From Acholeplasmatales bacterium (lineage in GTDB: Bacteria > Bacillota_I > Bacilli_A > ML615J-28 > CAG-313): a stretch of 40,970 bases of DNA. Below the pieces are notes generated by a model. That model was not told where the DNA came from and ran no database searches. It saw only the letters and a program-made list of their open reading frames with translations. Each line of letters begins with the position of its first letter. The first letter of the stretch is position 1. The stretch spans positions 1-40,970 of the forward strand of contig DPOU01000022.1 in NCBI GenBank assembly GCA_003539625.1. The letters run 5' to 3'. Made by a program: the position numbers and the translations under genes. Positions 16,031-24,901 of the stretch are shown piece by piece.

Positions 16031-16588
16031 TTAAATCGACATAATGTCTTGTTCTTTTTCTTTTGATACTTTGTCAATAGTTTCAATATATTTATCTGTA
16101 ACTTTTTGAACGTCATCTGAATAACGTTTTAATTCGTCTTCAGAAATAGCAGAATCTTTTTGTAATTTTTTTAGTTGATCCATTGCTTCACGTCTAACGT
16201 TACGAACAGCAACTTTGTTATCTTCTGCTAATTTCTTAGCATCTTTAACTAATTCTTTTCTTGTTTGTTCAGTTAATTTTGGAACAAGAATTCTAACCAA
16301 GTCGCCATCATTTTGTGGATTGAAACCTAAATTAGCTACTTGAACTGCCTTTTCAATATCTTTAAGAATTGATTTGTCATAAGGTTTAATTACAATCATT
16401 TGTGGTTCGGGGGCAGAGACACTTGCTATTTGGTTAATAGGCATTGGTGAACCATAGTATTCAACCATAATACCATTTAAAACGCTTGGATTTGCTTTAC
16501 CAGTGCGAATTTTAGTAAATTCTTTTTTTAAAGACTCAACAGTCTTCATCATTTTATCTTCACATTGTTTAATAATTTCTTTTGGCAT
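16031..16588 (-). CDS. frr: ribosome recycling factor
   Basis: With the ATG at 16588 (MPKEIIKQCEDKMMK), preceded by AAGGAGAGAG, the protein has 185 residues, the usual RRF length. The open frame extends 17 codons upstream but would overlap pyrH. Motifs IRTGKANPSVL, VKPYDKS-like IKPYDKSILKDIEKA and the basic RNVRREAMD are present. RRF and EF-G split post-termination ribosomes. It follows pyrH by 13 bases. Confidence 0.97.
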   Translation of the reverse strand: MPKEIIKQCEDKMMKTVESLKKEFTKIRTGKANPSVLNGIMVEYYGSPMPINQIASVSAPEPQMIVIKPYDKSILKDIEKAVQVANLGFNPQNDGDLVRILVPKLTEQTRKELVKDAKKLAEDNKVAVRNVRREAMDQLKKLQKDSAISEDELKRYSDDVQKVTDKYIETIDKVSKEKEQDIMSI

Positions 16589-16601
16589 TTTCTCTCTCCT
16601 T

Positions 16602-17312
16602 CTATTTTGAAATAATTGTTCCAATTTCTGGATGTTCAATTACTTTTTTTATATTACCCTTAACTCCCATATCAAATACAATGGTCTCTACATTATTGTC
16701 GCTACAAAGTGTTGCAGCAGTAAGATCCATTACTTGTAAATGATATTTAAGTAATTCATCATATGTAATTTTAGCGAAACGTTTTGCTTCCTTATTTGTT
16801 TTAGGATCGCTATCATAAACACCATCAACACCATTTTTTGCCATTAATATTTTAGTAGCACCAATTTCTAATGCTCTTAAAGCAGCAGTAGTATCAGTGC
16901 TAAAATAAGGGCTACCTGTACCTCCACCAAAAATAACAATATCTCCTTTTTCAAGTGACTTTCTTGCTAACTTTTGATTGTAAGGTTCTGTGAAATTTCC
17001 AACTGGAATTGATGTCATTACTTTAGCATTAACATTAATTGATTCAAACGCTCCATAAAGTGCCATGGCGTTTAAAATTGTTCCTATCATCCCCATTTGG
17101 TCTGCAGTTATACGATCCATACCAATTGTTGATGCATCTCGGCCACGCCACATATTTCCAGCACCTATTACTACCCCAATTGAAACTCCTAGCTCACTTA
17201 GTGCTTTAATCTCATAGGCAATAGTTTGAACTTTTGCCATATCGATTCCTGTACCACCTTGTTTTGCAAGAGCTTCTCCAGATAGTTTTAATAAGACAGT
17301 TTCTTTCATCAT
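16602..17312 (-). CDS. pyrH: UMP kinase
   Basis: This 236-residue amino-acid-kinase-family enzyme phosphorylates UMP to UDP. KLSGEAL (phosphate loop), GAGNMWRG, GGGTGSPYFSTDTTAALRA and AKNGVDGVYDSDPK are all present. Two adjacent ATGs (17312 and 17309) are possible; the AGGA before them is better spaced for the second. It is conserved between tsf and frr. Confidence 0.96.
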   Translation of the reverse strand: MMKETVLLKLSGEALAKQGGTGIDMAKVQTIAYEIKALSELGVSIGVVIGAGNMWRGRDASTIGMDRITADQMGMIGTILNAMALYGAFESINVNAKVMTSIPVGNFTEPYNQKLARKSLEKGDIVIFGGGTGSPYFSTDTTAALRALEIGATKILMAKNGVDGVYDSDPKTNKEAKRFAKITYDELLKYHLQVMDLTAATLCSDNNVETIVFDMGVKGNIKKVIEHPEIGTIISK

Positions 17313-17323
17313 TATATCCTGTA

Positions 17324-18220
17324 TTAGTGTTTTTGTGCAGCAGCAGCTTGAGCAGCAACTTCTGCAGCAAAATCATCATTTCTCTTTTCCATACCTTCGC
17401 CAACTTCAAAGCGAACATAGTTAACAGCAGCACTATTGTGGCTCTTTAAGAATTGAGCAACTGTTAAACTTGGATCTTTAACAAATGGTTGATCTACTAA
17501 GCAAATTTCTTTTTTGAATTTTGCAAGACGTCCCATAACCATTTTTTCAATGATATTTGCAGGTTTAGAAGCATTAGCTGGTTCATTAGCGATTTCAGCT
17601 TTGATTACTTCTTCTTCATGTGCTAAATCTTCATGATTAATTGATTGTTCATCAAGATAACGAGGATTGTACATTGCTACATGCATACATACATCTTTGG
17701 CAACTGTTGCATCATTACCTTTAATTACTGATAAAACAACAATTTTACCACCATTGTGTTTGTAAACACCAAAAACTTCATCATCGGCTTTTTCTACTCT
17801 TACTACTCTACGTAAACTAATTTTTTCACCGATTGTAGCTGTTGCGGCAACGATCATTTCTTCGATTGTTTGTCCTTTATAGTTTGCAGCTAATGTGCAT
17901 TTTTCACATGCAGTATCATTTGCAACACATGCTTCACCAATTTCATGCAATAAAGTAGTGAATTTTTCATTTTTTGCAACGAAGTCTGTTTCTGAATTTA
18001 ATTCATATAAGTATGCTTTATTTCCATTGATTGCAACATCGCATAAACCTTCAGCTGCAATTCTTGTAGCTTTCTTTGCGGCTTTAGCAATACCTTTTTC
18101 GCGTAGCCAATCAACTGCTGCATTAATATCGCCATTACATTCAGTTAAGGCTTTTTTGCAGTCCATCATACCTGCGCCAGTTTTTTCTCTTAATTCTTTA
18201 ACTAAAGATGCACTAATCAT
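17324..18220 (-). CDS. tsf: elongation factor Ts
   Basis: The 298-residue nucleotide exchange factor for EF-Tu begins SASLVKELREKTGAGMMDCK, the signature N-terminus, and carries the second signature ELNSETDFVAKN. It has AAGGAG before the ATG. Length is normal, with an Ala-rich tail. It is co-transcribed with rpsB (28-base gap). Confidence 0.97.
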   Translation of the reverse strand: MISASLVKELREKTGAGMMDCKKALTECNGDINAAVDWLREKGIAKAAKKATRIAAEGLCDVAINGNKAYLYELNSETDFVAKNEKFTTLLHEIGEACVANDTACEKCTLAANYKGQTIEEMIVAATATIGEKISLRRVVRVEKADDEVFGVYKHNGGKIVVLSVIKGNDATVAKDVCMHVAMYNPRYLDEQSINHEDLAHEEEVIKAEIANEPANASKPANIIEKMVMGRLAKFKKEICLVDQPFVKDPSLTVAQFLKSHNSAAVNYVRFEVGEGMEKRNDDFAAEVAAQAAAAQKH

Positions 18221-18248
18221 ATTTATTATCTCCTTGGTTAATTATTTA

Positions 18249-19136
18249 TTATTCAGCTTTTTCTTCTGCTGCAGCTACTACTTCAGCAACTGTTTCGTTT
18301 TCTTCTGCTTTAGGAGCTTCTTCAGCTTTTGGAGCACGTGGAGCTCTCTTAGGTTTACGATCACCTTTGTTTTCGTGTTCAGAACGTTGTGGTCTTTGAG
18401 GACGTGCAGTTTCTTCTTCTTTTTCTTCTTCAGGTAAAACATAAGGTTCTACAGCAACGCCATTGCCTTCAAGTACTGCATTTGCCATTACACCAACGAT
18501 TAAACGAACAGCTCTAACACCGTCATCGTTTGCAGGGATTACATAATCAACATCATCAGGATCGCAGTTAGTATCTACTAGACCAAATACTGGAATGTGT
18601 AATTTTCTAGCTTCTGCTACAGCATTATGTTCAGTTTTAGGGTCAACTACAAATAATGCACCTGGTAATTGTTGCATATCTTTAATACCACCAAAGAATG
18701 ATTCTAATTTAACCATTTCTTTTTTGATAGCAATAACTTCTTTTTTAGGAAGAACATCAAATGTTCCGTTTTCTTGCATTTCTTCATATTTGTGAAGTTT
18801 AGCAATTGATTTACGTAAAGTCTTAAAGTTAGTCATTGTACCACCAAGCCAACGTTGATCAACATAGTATTGACCAGCACGAGTTGCTTCTTCTTTGATG
18901 ATATCTTGAATTTGTTTTCTTGTTCCAACGAATAATACTTTATTGTTGTTTCTTACGATGTCTACCATTGCAGCATATGCTTCTTCAATTTTATCTGCAG
19001 TTTTTTGTAAGTCAATGATATAAACACCATTTCTTTCATTGAAAATATACTCTTTCATTTTAGGGTTCCAACGGCGAGTATGATGTCCGAAGTGAACTCC
19101 AGCTTCTAGTAATTGCTTCATTGTAATTACAGCCAT
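18249..19136 (-). CDS. rpsB: 30S ribosomal protein S2
   Basis: Starts MAVITMKQLLEAGVHFGHHT, with S2 motifs RRWNPKMKEYIF, GTRKQIQD, QRWLGGTMTN and DPKTEHNAVAEA. The core ends near residue 235. A further 60 residues of charged, low-complexity sequence (Glu/Lys/Arg/Pro/Ala) extend the protein to 295. Such tails occur in some Firmicutes and related lineages. It has GGAGG before the ATG and is the first gene of rpsB-tsf-pyrH-frr. Confidence 0.97.
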   Translation of the reverse strand: MAVITMKQLLEAGVHFGHHTRRWNPKMKEYIFNERNGVYIIDLQKTADKIEEAYAAMVDIVRNNNKVLFVGTRKQIQDIIKEEATRAGQYYVDQRWLGGTMTNFKTLRKSIAKLHKYEEMQENGTFDVLPKKEVIAIKKEMVKLESFFGGIKDMQQLPGALFVVDPKTEHNAVAEARKLHIPVFGLVDTNCDPDDVDYVIPANDDGVRAVRLIVGVMANAVLEGNGVAVEPYVLPEEEKEEETARPQRPQRSEHENKGDRKPKRAPRAPKAEEAPKAEENETVAEVVAAAEEKAE

Positions 19137-19167
19137 GTTTTTAATTCCTCCATTTTATTTTGTTTTC

Positions 19168-19256
19168 GGCCTCTAAGAATATCCACATAAGCACGCCAAT
19201 TTATAAACAAGACGGCTTACTACTTTCTTATGTGTATTTGTTTTTGCCTCTAGGCC
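19168..19256 (-). promoter_or_regulatory. structured 5' leader of rpsB
   Basis: Two nested helices are visible: GGCCT (19168-19172) with AGGCC (19252-19256), and CACATAAG (19184-19191) with CTTATGTG (19227-19234). On the minus strand UAGAGGC followed by an A-rich stretch occurs twice, once at each end. The layout fits an autoregulatory ribosomal-protein leader, by analogy with other r-protein operons. I cannot match it to a named Rfam family from memory. Confidence 0.6.
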
Positions 19257-19263
19257 ATTTGTT

Positions 19264-19292
19264 ATTATAACACTTTTTCTTATTTTTATCAA
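19264..19292 (-). promoter_or_regulatory. sigma-A promoter of the rpsB operon
   Basis: TTGATA (19287-19292) and TATAAT (19264-19269) on the minus strand are 17 bases apart. The transcript would start just before the structured leader. Confidence 0.9.
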
Positions 19293-19305
19293 ATGATATA
19301 GTTAT

Positions 19306-19785
19306 TTATTTATCAATTTTTTTTAATAAAGTAACAAAACTTAATCCTTCGTGTTCTTCCTCTTCGTCAATTACTTCAAAACCAAGGTGTTTATAGAATT
19401 CTACATTATATTCTTCTTGCATAATTGTGTCTACATACCAGTTCTTCACTTGAGGATTTAGTTCAAATAATTTATTAAGTACATAAGTTCCATATCCTAA
19501 ATGTTGATATGGCTCAAGTAAATAAAATTGAGCTATTTTTAAAATCTCTTTTTGATCTAACTCAAAGCAAAATAATCCACCAATGATTTTATCATCATTA
19601 CTATCTAGTAATTTATAATATTGACCATAACGATATTTTATATTAAATTGCATTCTATGTAAATCCATATGGTACGGATTACTATCAAAATCTCCATATT
19701 TTTGTGAATATACAATAAAGGCTTTTTGTTGTATTTCTAATAATTTTTCAGCATCACTTTCTAATGCTTTCAACATTTTAACCAT
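19306..19785 (-). CDS. GNAT-family N-acetyltransferase
   Basis: The 159-residue protein has the acetyl-CoA loop QHLGYG (94-99, QxxGxG) after the beta-4 strand IAQFYLLEPY, and a GNAT-type ending FYKHLGFEVIDEEE. The substrate cannot be predicted; the family includes small-molecule, antibiotic and protein acetylases. GGAGG precedes the ATG. It follows the tyrosine recombinase gene by 25 bases and its end is 14 bases from the rpsB -35 box. Confidence 0.85.
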   Translation of the reverse strand: MVKMLKALESDAEKLLEIQQKAFIVYSQKYGDFDSNPYHMDLHRMQFNIKYRYGQYYKLLDSNDDKIIGGLFCFELDQKEILKIAQFYLLEPYQHLGYGTYVLNKLFELNPQVKNWYVDTIMQEEYNVEFYKHLGFEVIDEEEEHEGLSFVTLLKKIDK

Positions 19786-19810
19786 TTAAATTTCCTCCAT
19801 TACTAGCCAA

Positions 19811-20806
19811 TTATTTCCTATTTTGTCTAGGATGATTTAACATATAAGTTTCTTTTATTTGTTCTTTTGATACGTGTGTATAAATCTGAGTTGTCGATAA
19901 ATTTTCATGTCCTAGCATTGTTTGTACACTTCTTAAATCTGCACCTCCATTTAATAAATGAGTCGCAAAAGTGTGTCTAATCATATGTGGATAAACATGA
20001 GTCATTAGAGCTGTACGATCAATAATATTATCTAAAATTACTCTTACACCTCTTGTTGTTAAAGCCCCACCATGGTGATTTACAAACAAAACATCTGGAG
20101 CATTTAATTCATTTTTTCTTATCAATTCAGGCCTTGCGACATGAATATATTCTTTCAAAATTGCAATAGTTCTATCATTCATTGGTACATATCTTTCTTT
20201 ATGACCCTTACCAAATACCTTAATCATACCGTTTGGAAAATCAAGATTTTTTTCAGTAATTGAACAAAGTTCACTAACACGAAGTCCCGATCCATACAAT
20301 AGTTCTAAAATTGCATAATCTCTAACCCCCATTGAAGTTGACTTATCTATTGCGTTAAACATTGATTCTATCTCATTTTCATATAAAAAATGAGGTAGTT
20401 TTTTTTCAATTTTTGGGGTTTCAACATTATCAAAGTATGATTTTTCAATAATTCCTTCTAGCGTTAAATATTTATAAAAGGCCCTTAGACTAGATATTTT
20501 TCTAGCAATACTCTTTCTGCTATAATCTTTTCCAACCAAATGTGAAATATAATATCGACCAATATTATCAGTTTTTATTTTTAATAAATTACCATATTTT
20601 TCATTCTCTATAAAATTTTTGAACTCGTCAATATCTTTTAAATAACTTTGTACAGTATAGTTAGAATAGTTTTTTTCTGCTTCTAAATAATTATGATATC
20701 TTTGAACTGCCTCTTCACATTTCTTTTCATTATTATCAGTAGCGATATTTTTATTTACTCTACTAACGGGTTTAACATTTCCTCTGACTTTTTTCTTTAA
20801 TGCCAT
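19811..20806 (-). CDS. xerC: tyrosine recombinase, XerC/CodV-like
   Basis: The 331-residue site-specific recombinase has all catalytic residues: R176 (GSGLRVSEL), K200 (FGKGHKERY), H274 and R277 (YPHMIRHTF), H300 (LGHENLS) and the nucleophile Y309 (QIYTHVS). The N-terminal SAM-like domain starts near residue 30, after a Lys-rich extension longer than in typical XerC. The position next to trmFO is that of xerC/codV in Firmicutes, so a chromosome-dimer role is likelier than a mobile integrase. It lies 14 bases after trmFO. Confidence 0.88.
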   Translation of the reverse strand: MALKKKVRGNVKPVSRVNKNIATDNNEKKCEEAVQRYHNYLEAEKNYSNYTVQSYLKDIDEFKNFIENEKYGNLLKIKTDNIGRYYISHLVGKDYSRKSIARKISSLRAFYKYLTLEGIIEKSYFDNVETPKIEKKLPHFLYENEIESMFNAIDKSTSMGVRDYAILELLYGSGLRVSELCSITEKNLDFPNGMIKVFGKGHKERYVPMNDRTIAILKEYIHVARPELIRKNELNAPDVLFVNHHGGALTTRGVRVILDNIIDRTALMTHVYPHMIRHTFATHLLNGGADLRSVQTMLGHENLSTTQIYTHVSKEQIKETYMLNHPRQNRK

Positions 20807-20820
20807 TTATTGTTCTTCCT

Positions 20821-22131
20821 TTATTTTGCTTCATCAAGTATTTTATTTAGATTTTCTAATGCTCTTTTAGCATAGGCCATTTTTCTTTCTTTTTTGTATA
20901 CTTTTCTTTCTAATGCATTAAATATTCCAAAATTAACATTCATTGGTTCAAAAGTATCTGGCTGTTCAATCTCCGCATGATAACTTATATAGTTTGCTAA
21001 TGCACCGATTGCGGTAGTGGCATCTAAATCTAGTATATCTTTACCTTCTAAAAATCTTGCCATATTTATACCTGCTATTAAACCACTTGATGCTGATTCA
21101 ACATATCCTTCAACTCCAGTCATTTGTCCAGCAAAGAATATATTAGGATTTTTAATAAGTTGATAGCCTTTATTCAAAAGTTTTTTTGAGTTTATGTATG
21201 TATTTCTATGCATTACTCCATATCTAACTATATTGGCTTTTTCAAGACCAGGAATTAGTTCTAATAATTTCTTTTGTTCACCAAATTTCAAATGGGTTTG
21301 AAAGCCAACTAAATTGTATAAACTTTTTGCTAGATTATCTTGTCGTAGTTGCACAACTGCATAAGGCCATCTACCAGTTTTAGGATCGTCTAATCCAACC
21401 GGTTTCATTGGGCCAAACAATAAAGTTTGTCTACCTCTTAAAGCCATTTCTTCTATTGGCATACAACCTTCAAATACTTTCATTTCAAAATCATGTGGGA
21501 TAACTTTATCAGCATGTATCAAAAAATCATAGAATTTATTAAATTCTTCTTCATTCATTGGACAGTTGAGATAGGCTGCTTCTCCTTTATTGTATCTTGA
21601 TGCTAGAAAAACTTTATTCATATCTATTGAATCATATGTAACTATCGGTGCTATTGCATCATAGAAATACATATAATTTTCACCTAATAAATTTTGAATT
21701 TCAATATGTAAGCTATCACTAGTAAGTGGGCCTGATGCAATTATAACTGGGCCATCAGGTATTTTAGTTACTTCTTCATATATTATTTCTACATTTTTCA
21801 TATTTTTAATAGTGTCAGTTATGTATTTTGAAAAAGCATCACGATCGACAGCTAAAGCTCCACCAGCTTCAACTCTTGTGGCATCAGCTGCTTTTATAAT
21901 AAGTGAGTCAAGTTTTCGCATTTCTTCTTTTAATAGTCCAACTGCATTTTCTATTCCTGCTGCTCTTAATGAATTACTGCAAATCAATTCTGCAAATCCT
22001 TCAGTTTTATGTGCACTAGTCATTTTCATTGGTCTCATTTCATATAATTTTACATTATATCCTCTTTTAGCTAGTTGATAAACCGCTTCGCTCCCCGCAA
22101 GACCTGCTCCAATTACAATTACATTTTTCAT
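20821..22131 (-). CDS. trmFO: methylenetetrahydrofolate-tRNA (uracil-54-C5)-methyltransferase
   Basis: This folate- and FAD-dependent enzyme makes ribothymidine at tRNA position 54. It has FAD loop IGAGLAGSEA (residues 7-16), EMRPMKMTSAHKT, the cysteine in FAELICSNSLRA (C51) and the second family segment EGCMPIEEMALRG, and it ends with a TrmFO-type C-terminal domain. The ATG at 22131 is preferred over the GTG at 22140, which is inside the ribosome binding site AAGGTG. An extended -10 (TGTTATACT, core 22153-22158) lies just upstream. Length 436. Confidence 0.95.
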   Translation of the reverse strand: MKNVIVIGAGLAGSEAVYQLAKRGYNVKLYEMRPMKMTSAHKTEGFAELICSNSLRAAGIENAVGLLKEEMRKLDSLIIKAADATRVEAGGALAVDRDAFSKYITDTIKNMKNVEIIYEEVTKIPDGPVIIASGPLTSDSLHIEIQNLLGENYMYFYDAIAPIVTYDSIDMNKVFLASRYNKGEAAYLNCPMNEEEFNKFYDFLIHADKVIPHDFEMKVFEGCMPIEEMALRGRQTLLFGPMKPVGLDDPKTGRWPYAVVQLRQDNLAKSLYNLVGFQTHLKFGEQKKLLELIPGLEKANIVRYGVMHRNTYINSKKLLNKGYQLIKNPNIFFAGQMTGVEGYVESASSGLIAGINMARFLEGKDILDLDATTAIGALANYISYHAEIEQPDTFEPMNVNFGIFNALERKVYKKERKMAYAKRALENLNKILDEAK

Positions 22132-22232
22132 AACTTTCACCTTCTATTACATAGTATAACATAAATTTACTTTTTTGGGAAATAATTTGTCGCAATATAT
22201 TATTAATTACTATTTACTCGCATGATAAAAAG

Positions 22233-22284
22233 AAAAGTATAAATGTAGTTATCTGCATAACAGATAATTCTCATTTATACTTTT
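22233..22284 (-). terminator. large stem-loop terminator after the feo operon
   Basis: A 13-bp outer stem (22233-22245 with 22272-22284) encloses a 7-bp inner stem TTATCTG/CAGATAA. A/T-rich runs on both sides allow termination in either direction. It follows the small Cys-rich gene by 5 bases. From here to the trmFO start, only the trmFO -10 region is seen. Confidence 0.85.
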
Positions 22285-22289
22285 TTATT

Positions 22290-22448
22290 TTATTTGTTTT
22301 GTTTTTTATCATCACATTCATTATTACAGTTTTTGCAATATGGGCAATTGTGACAAGGTTTTTTTCTGTTTTTCCAAAAACTGAAATAAATAATAAGTCC
22401 CACAATAACTATTATAATAGTTAAAACAACAATATCTACTACTTTCAT
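22290..22448 (-). CDS. FeoB-associated Cys-rich membrane protein
   Basis: This 52-residue gene lies 4 bases after feoB. It encodes one membrane helix (VVDIVVLTIIIVIVGLIIYF), a basic stop-transfer segment and a tail with five cysteines: CHNCPYCKNC, then C45. This architecture matches the small proteins called FeoB-associated Cys-rich membrane proteins in Firmicutes and Bacteroidetes, thought to assist or gate iron(II) entry much as FeoC does. The cysteines could bind iron or an Fe-S cluster. Confidence 0.85.
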   Translation of the reverse strand: MKVVDIVVLTIIIVIVGLIIYFSFWKNRKKPCHNCPYCKNCNNECDDKKQNK

Positions 22449-22452
22449 ATTC

Positions 22453-24468
22453 TTAGAAAATCAAACTTATTAGAGTACCTATTCCATAAACAACGCAACC
22501 AAGAAGCCATGCTAATCCAGTTTGAAATAGAACCGCTTGTAGCATTTTTTTGGTAGAGCCTAATTCACGTCTCATTGCGCCTATTGTGCCAAAACATGGA
22601 GCTGAGAATAAATTGAAAACACAATAAGCATATGCACTAGCTGGTGTAAAGAAACTAAATGCTTTACTTGCAAAAAGAGCACCACCTTCGGTTGATTCCG
22701 CAAGTCCAGCAATAATATTCATACTTGAAACAACTTGTTCTTTTGCAACTAATCCTTGTACAGCCGATACTGTAGCTTCCCAAGACCAATGTCCTAACAT
22801 TGGATAGAAAAACCAAGCAAAAGCATTACCAATTGATGCAAGTATTGAATTTTCAACTGAAACACCATAATCAAATTTCCAATTAAATGATAATAAAAAC
22901 CAAATTACAATTGAACAAATTAAAATAATTGTTCCTGCTCTTTTTATGAATGCGACTGTTTTATCAAATACATCTCTTGCAACATATTTAATAGATGGAA
23001 GTTTATATTCAGGCAACTCAGAAATAAATGATGTTGGTGAACCTTTAAAGAAAAACTTTTTCATTACAGTAGCAGATATCAAAATTACTATAATAGCGAG
23101 AAAATACAGTGATGCTGCAATTAAGCCTTTCGAAAAAGTACTAGTATTCTTACCAACAATTTCTCCAGCAAAAAGTACAATTATCGGTAATTTTGCAGAA
23201 CAAGGAATAAAAGGTGTACACATTATCGTTATTCTTCTTTCATCCTCATCTTCAACCGTTCTTGCGGTCATAATACCAGGAACACTACAGCCTGATCCAA
23301 CAATAAAAGGAATTAAAGACTTACCACTCAAGCCAAATTTTTTAAACACTCTATCTAATAAAAAGGCAATTCTTGACATATATCCACTTGTTTCTAAAAT
23401 TGATATGCATAAAAACAAAATGATTAATTGAGGGATGAAATTTAATACTGCTCCCACTCCCGCAACTATGCCATCACAAACAAGACTAACAATCCAGTCT
23501 GAAGCACCAAGTTTTACTAGTAAGCCTAACTGTTCACCATCCACTCCACTTCCTCCAAGTGCAAGTGAAAGTTTATTAAATAAATTATCAACTAAATCTA
23601 TCGTCCAATTTCCAACTAATCCAACTGTTAAAAAATATATTAAAGCCATTATACAAATAAAAATTGGAATGGCGGCCCATTTATTTAAAAATACTTTATC
23701 TAATTTATCAGTAACTGTTTCTTTTGATTTAGTTACAACCATACATTCGTTCTTTGCTTTTTCAATATAATTGTAACGCTGATTAGCAATCATTTGTTCA
23801 GTATCGTATCCATATTCTATTTCTAATTTTTCAATTAAATATCGAATGCTATCTGTAATCATATGTTCGTAACGTTCATCACGTTCTAATATTTTTACTG
23901 CCTCAAAACGATTTACCTGCTTTATTCTCATGATTGTTGAAATTACTTCTTCAACCTTTTGTTCATAAATAGGTAAATGAAGATTATCTTCTTCTTCATC
24001 ATTTTTGATGATTTCAATTAATTCATCGATGCCTGTATTTTTTAATGCCGATATTTTAATTGTAGTAGTATGTAGATATTTTTCAAGAATTTTTTCATCA
24101 ATCTTGATATTTTTCTTTTCTAGCATATCAGACATATTTAACGCGATAATTACTTTTGTATCAAGTTCTAATAATTGAGTAGTTAAATACAGACTTCTTT
24201 CTATTGATGTAGCATCAACAATATTAATAATTAAATCAGGGTGTTCTTCAATTGCATATTTTCGTGATACTTCTTCTTCAGCAGTATATGGTGATAATGA
24301 GTATATTCCAGGTAAATCAACGATCGTTATATCCGTACCTTTGATTTTTCCTTCTTTTCTTTCAATTGTTACACCAGGCCAATTACCAACCTTTTGATTT
24401 GTTCCTGTTAAAACATTAAACAGACTAGTTTTACCACTGTTTTGATTTCCAACTAATGCTACTTTCAT
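22453..24468 (-). CDS. feoB: ferrous iron transporter FeoB
   Basis: The 671-residue protein has an N-terminal G domain: G1 GNQNSGKT (7-14), G2 T34, G3 DLPG (51-54), G4 NMSD (111-114). A helical spacer follows to about residue 240, and then the membrane core with two GATE-like repeats, including SGCSVPGIMTARTVED and CSAKLPI. It imports iron(II). The ATG at 24468 overlaps the feoA stop as TGATG and has GAGG before it. Confidence 0.96.
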   Translation of the reverse strand: MKVALVGNQNSGKTSLFNVLTGTNQKVGNWPGVTIERKEGKIKGTDITIVDLPGIYSLSPYTAEEEVSRKYAIEEHPDLIINIVDATSIERSLYLTTQLLELDTKVIIALNMSDMLEKKNIKIDEKILEKYLHTTTIKISALKNTGIDELIEIIKNDEEEDNLHLPIYEQKVEEVISTIMRIKQVNRFEAVKILERDERYEHMITDSIRYLIEKLEIEYGYDTEQMIANQRYNYIEKAKNECMVVTKSKETVTDKLDKVFLNKWAAIPIFICIMALIYFLTVGLVGNWTIDLVDNLFNKLSLALGGSGVDGEQLGLLVKLGASDWIVSLVCDGIVAGVGAVLNFIPQLIILFLCISILETSGYMSRIAFLLDRVFKKFGLSGKSLIPFIVGSGCSVPGIMTARTVEDEDERRITIMCTPFIPCSAKLPIIVLFAGEIVGKNTSTFSKGLIAASLYFLAIIVILISATVMKKFFFKGSPTSFISELPEYKLPSIKYVARDVFDKTVAFIKRAGTIILICSIVIWFLLSFNWKFDYGVSVENSILASIGNAFAWFFYPMLGHWSWEATVSAVQGLVAKEQVVSSMNIIAGLAESTEGGALFASKAFSFFTPASAYAYCVFNLFSAPCFGTIGAMRRELGSTKKMLQAVLFQTGLAWLLGCVVYGIGTLISLIF

Positions 24469-24725
24469 CACTTTATTACCTCTATGTCGATATTCGCCAT
24501 ATCAGACTTTCTAATGCATAATTCATACCCTCTTAATTCAATATCAACAGGGTCTCCAAGCGGTGCTATTTTTTTTATTTTTACTTTTACACCAGTTGTT
24601 ATTCCCATATCTAAAAGTCTACGTCTTACTGCTTTGCTATCATTGTGAAGTCCAGTGACTATTGCTACTTGTCCTATTGTTAAATCTGATAGATGACCAG
24701 ATTGGCCTTTTTTCAAACTCTTCAT
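24468..24725 (-). CDS. feoA: ferrous iron transport protein FeoA
   Basis: This 85-residue SH3-like protein carries the family motif RRRLLDMGITTGVKVKIKKI and ends near GYELCIRKSDMANI. FeoA binds and activates FeoB. It has AAGGTG before the ATG and is the first gene of the feo operon. Confidence 0.94.
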   Translation of the reverse strand: MKSLKKGQSGHLSDLTIGQVAIVTGLHNDSKAVRRRLLDMGITTGVKVKIKKIAPLGDPVDIELRGYELCIRKSDMANIDIEVIK

Positions 24726-24749
24726 TTTTTCACCTTTAATTGCGTTTTT

Positions 24750-24779
24750 AATAAAAGTTAGTCATAACTAATTCTTATT
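24750..24779 (-). promoter_or_regulatory. palindromic operator at the feoAB start site
   Basis: The core TTAGT-CATA-ACTAA (24758-24771) is a perfect inverted repeat. Symmetry extends outward to 24750 and 24779 with two mismatches. It lies immediately downstream of the -10 box and would cover the transcription start. The TTAG...CTAA half-sites resemble those of DtxR/IdeR/MntR-type metal repressors, so iron- or manganese-dependent repression is the natural reading. Confidence 0.6.
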
Positions 24780-24782
24780 AAA

Positions 24783-24811
24783 ATTATACATTTTAGGACA
24801 AATATTTGCAA
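24783..24811 (-). promoter_or_regulatory. promoter of feoA-feoB
   Basis: TTGCAA (24806-24811) and TATAAT (24783-24788) on the minus strand have a 17-base spacer, directly upstream of the palindrome. Confidence 0.75.
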
Positions 24812-24872
24812 TAAGTTTGCAATTAATTTATCAATTATTATATTCAGCCTATTCTACTAATATTACAAAAAT

Positions 24873-24899
24873 AAAAGCCTCATCTTTGATGAAGCTTTT
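24873..24899 (-). terminator. terminator after the LysM gene
   Basis: A 12-bp stem (24873-24884 with 24888-24899, one G-U pair) is followed on the minus strand by UUUUAUUUUUGU. It begins 2 bases after the LysM stop codon. Confidence 0.85.
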
Positions 24900-24901
24900 G
24901 A

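Noticed and set aside
17895..18437. A 180-codon open frame on the plus strand
   Set aside because: It lies opposite tsf and rpsB, is rich in Phe/Ser as expected from an antisense frame, and has no ribosome binding site.
19811..20806. Tyrosine recombinase as the integrase of a mobile element
   Set aside because: It sits next to trmFO in the normal xerC/codV place, with no attachment-site repeats or cargo genes.
22946..23770. Two long plus-strand frames opposite feoB
   Set aside because: They are antisense shadows of the FeoB membrane domain with no start signal and no family resemblance.
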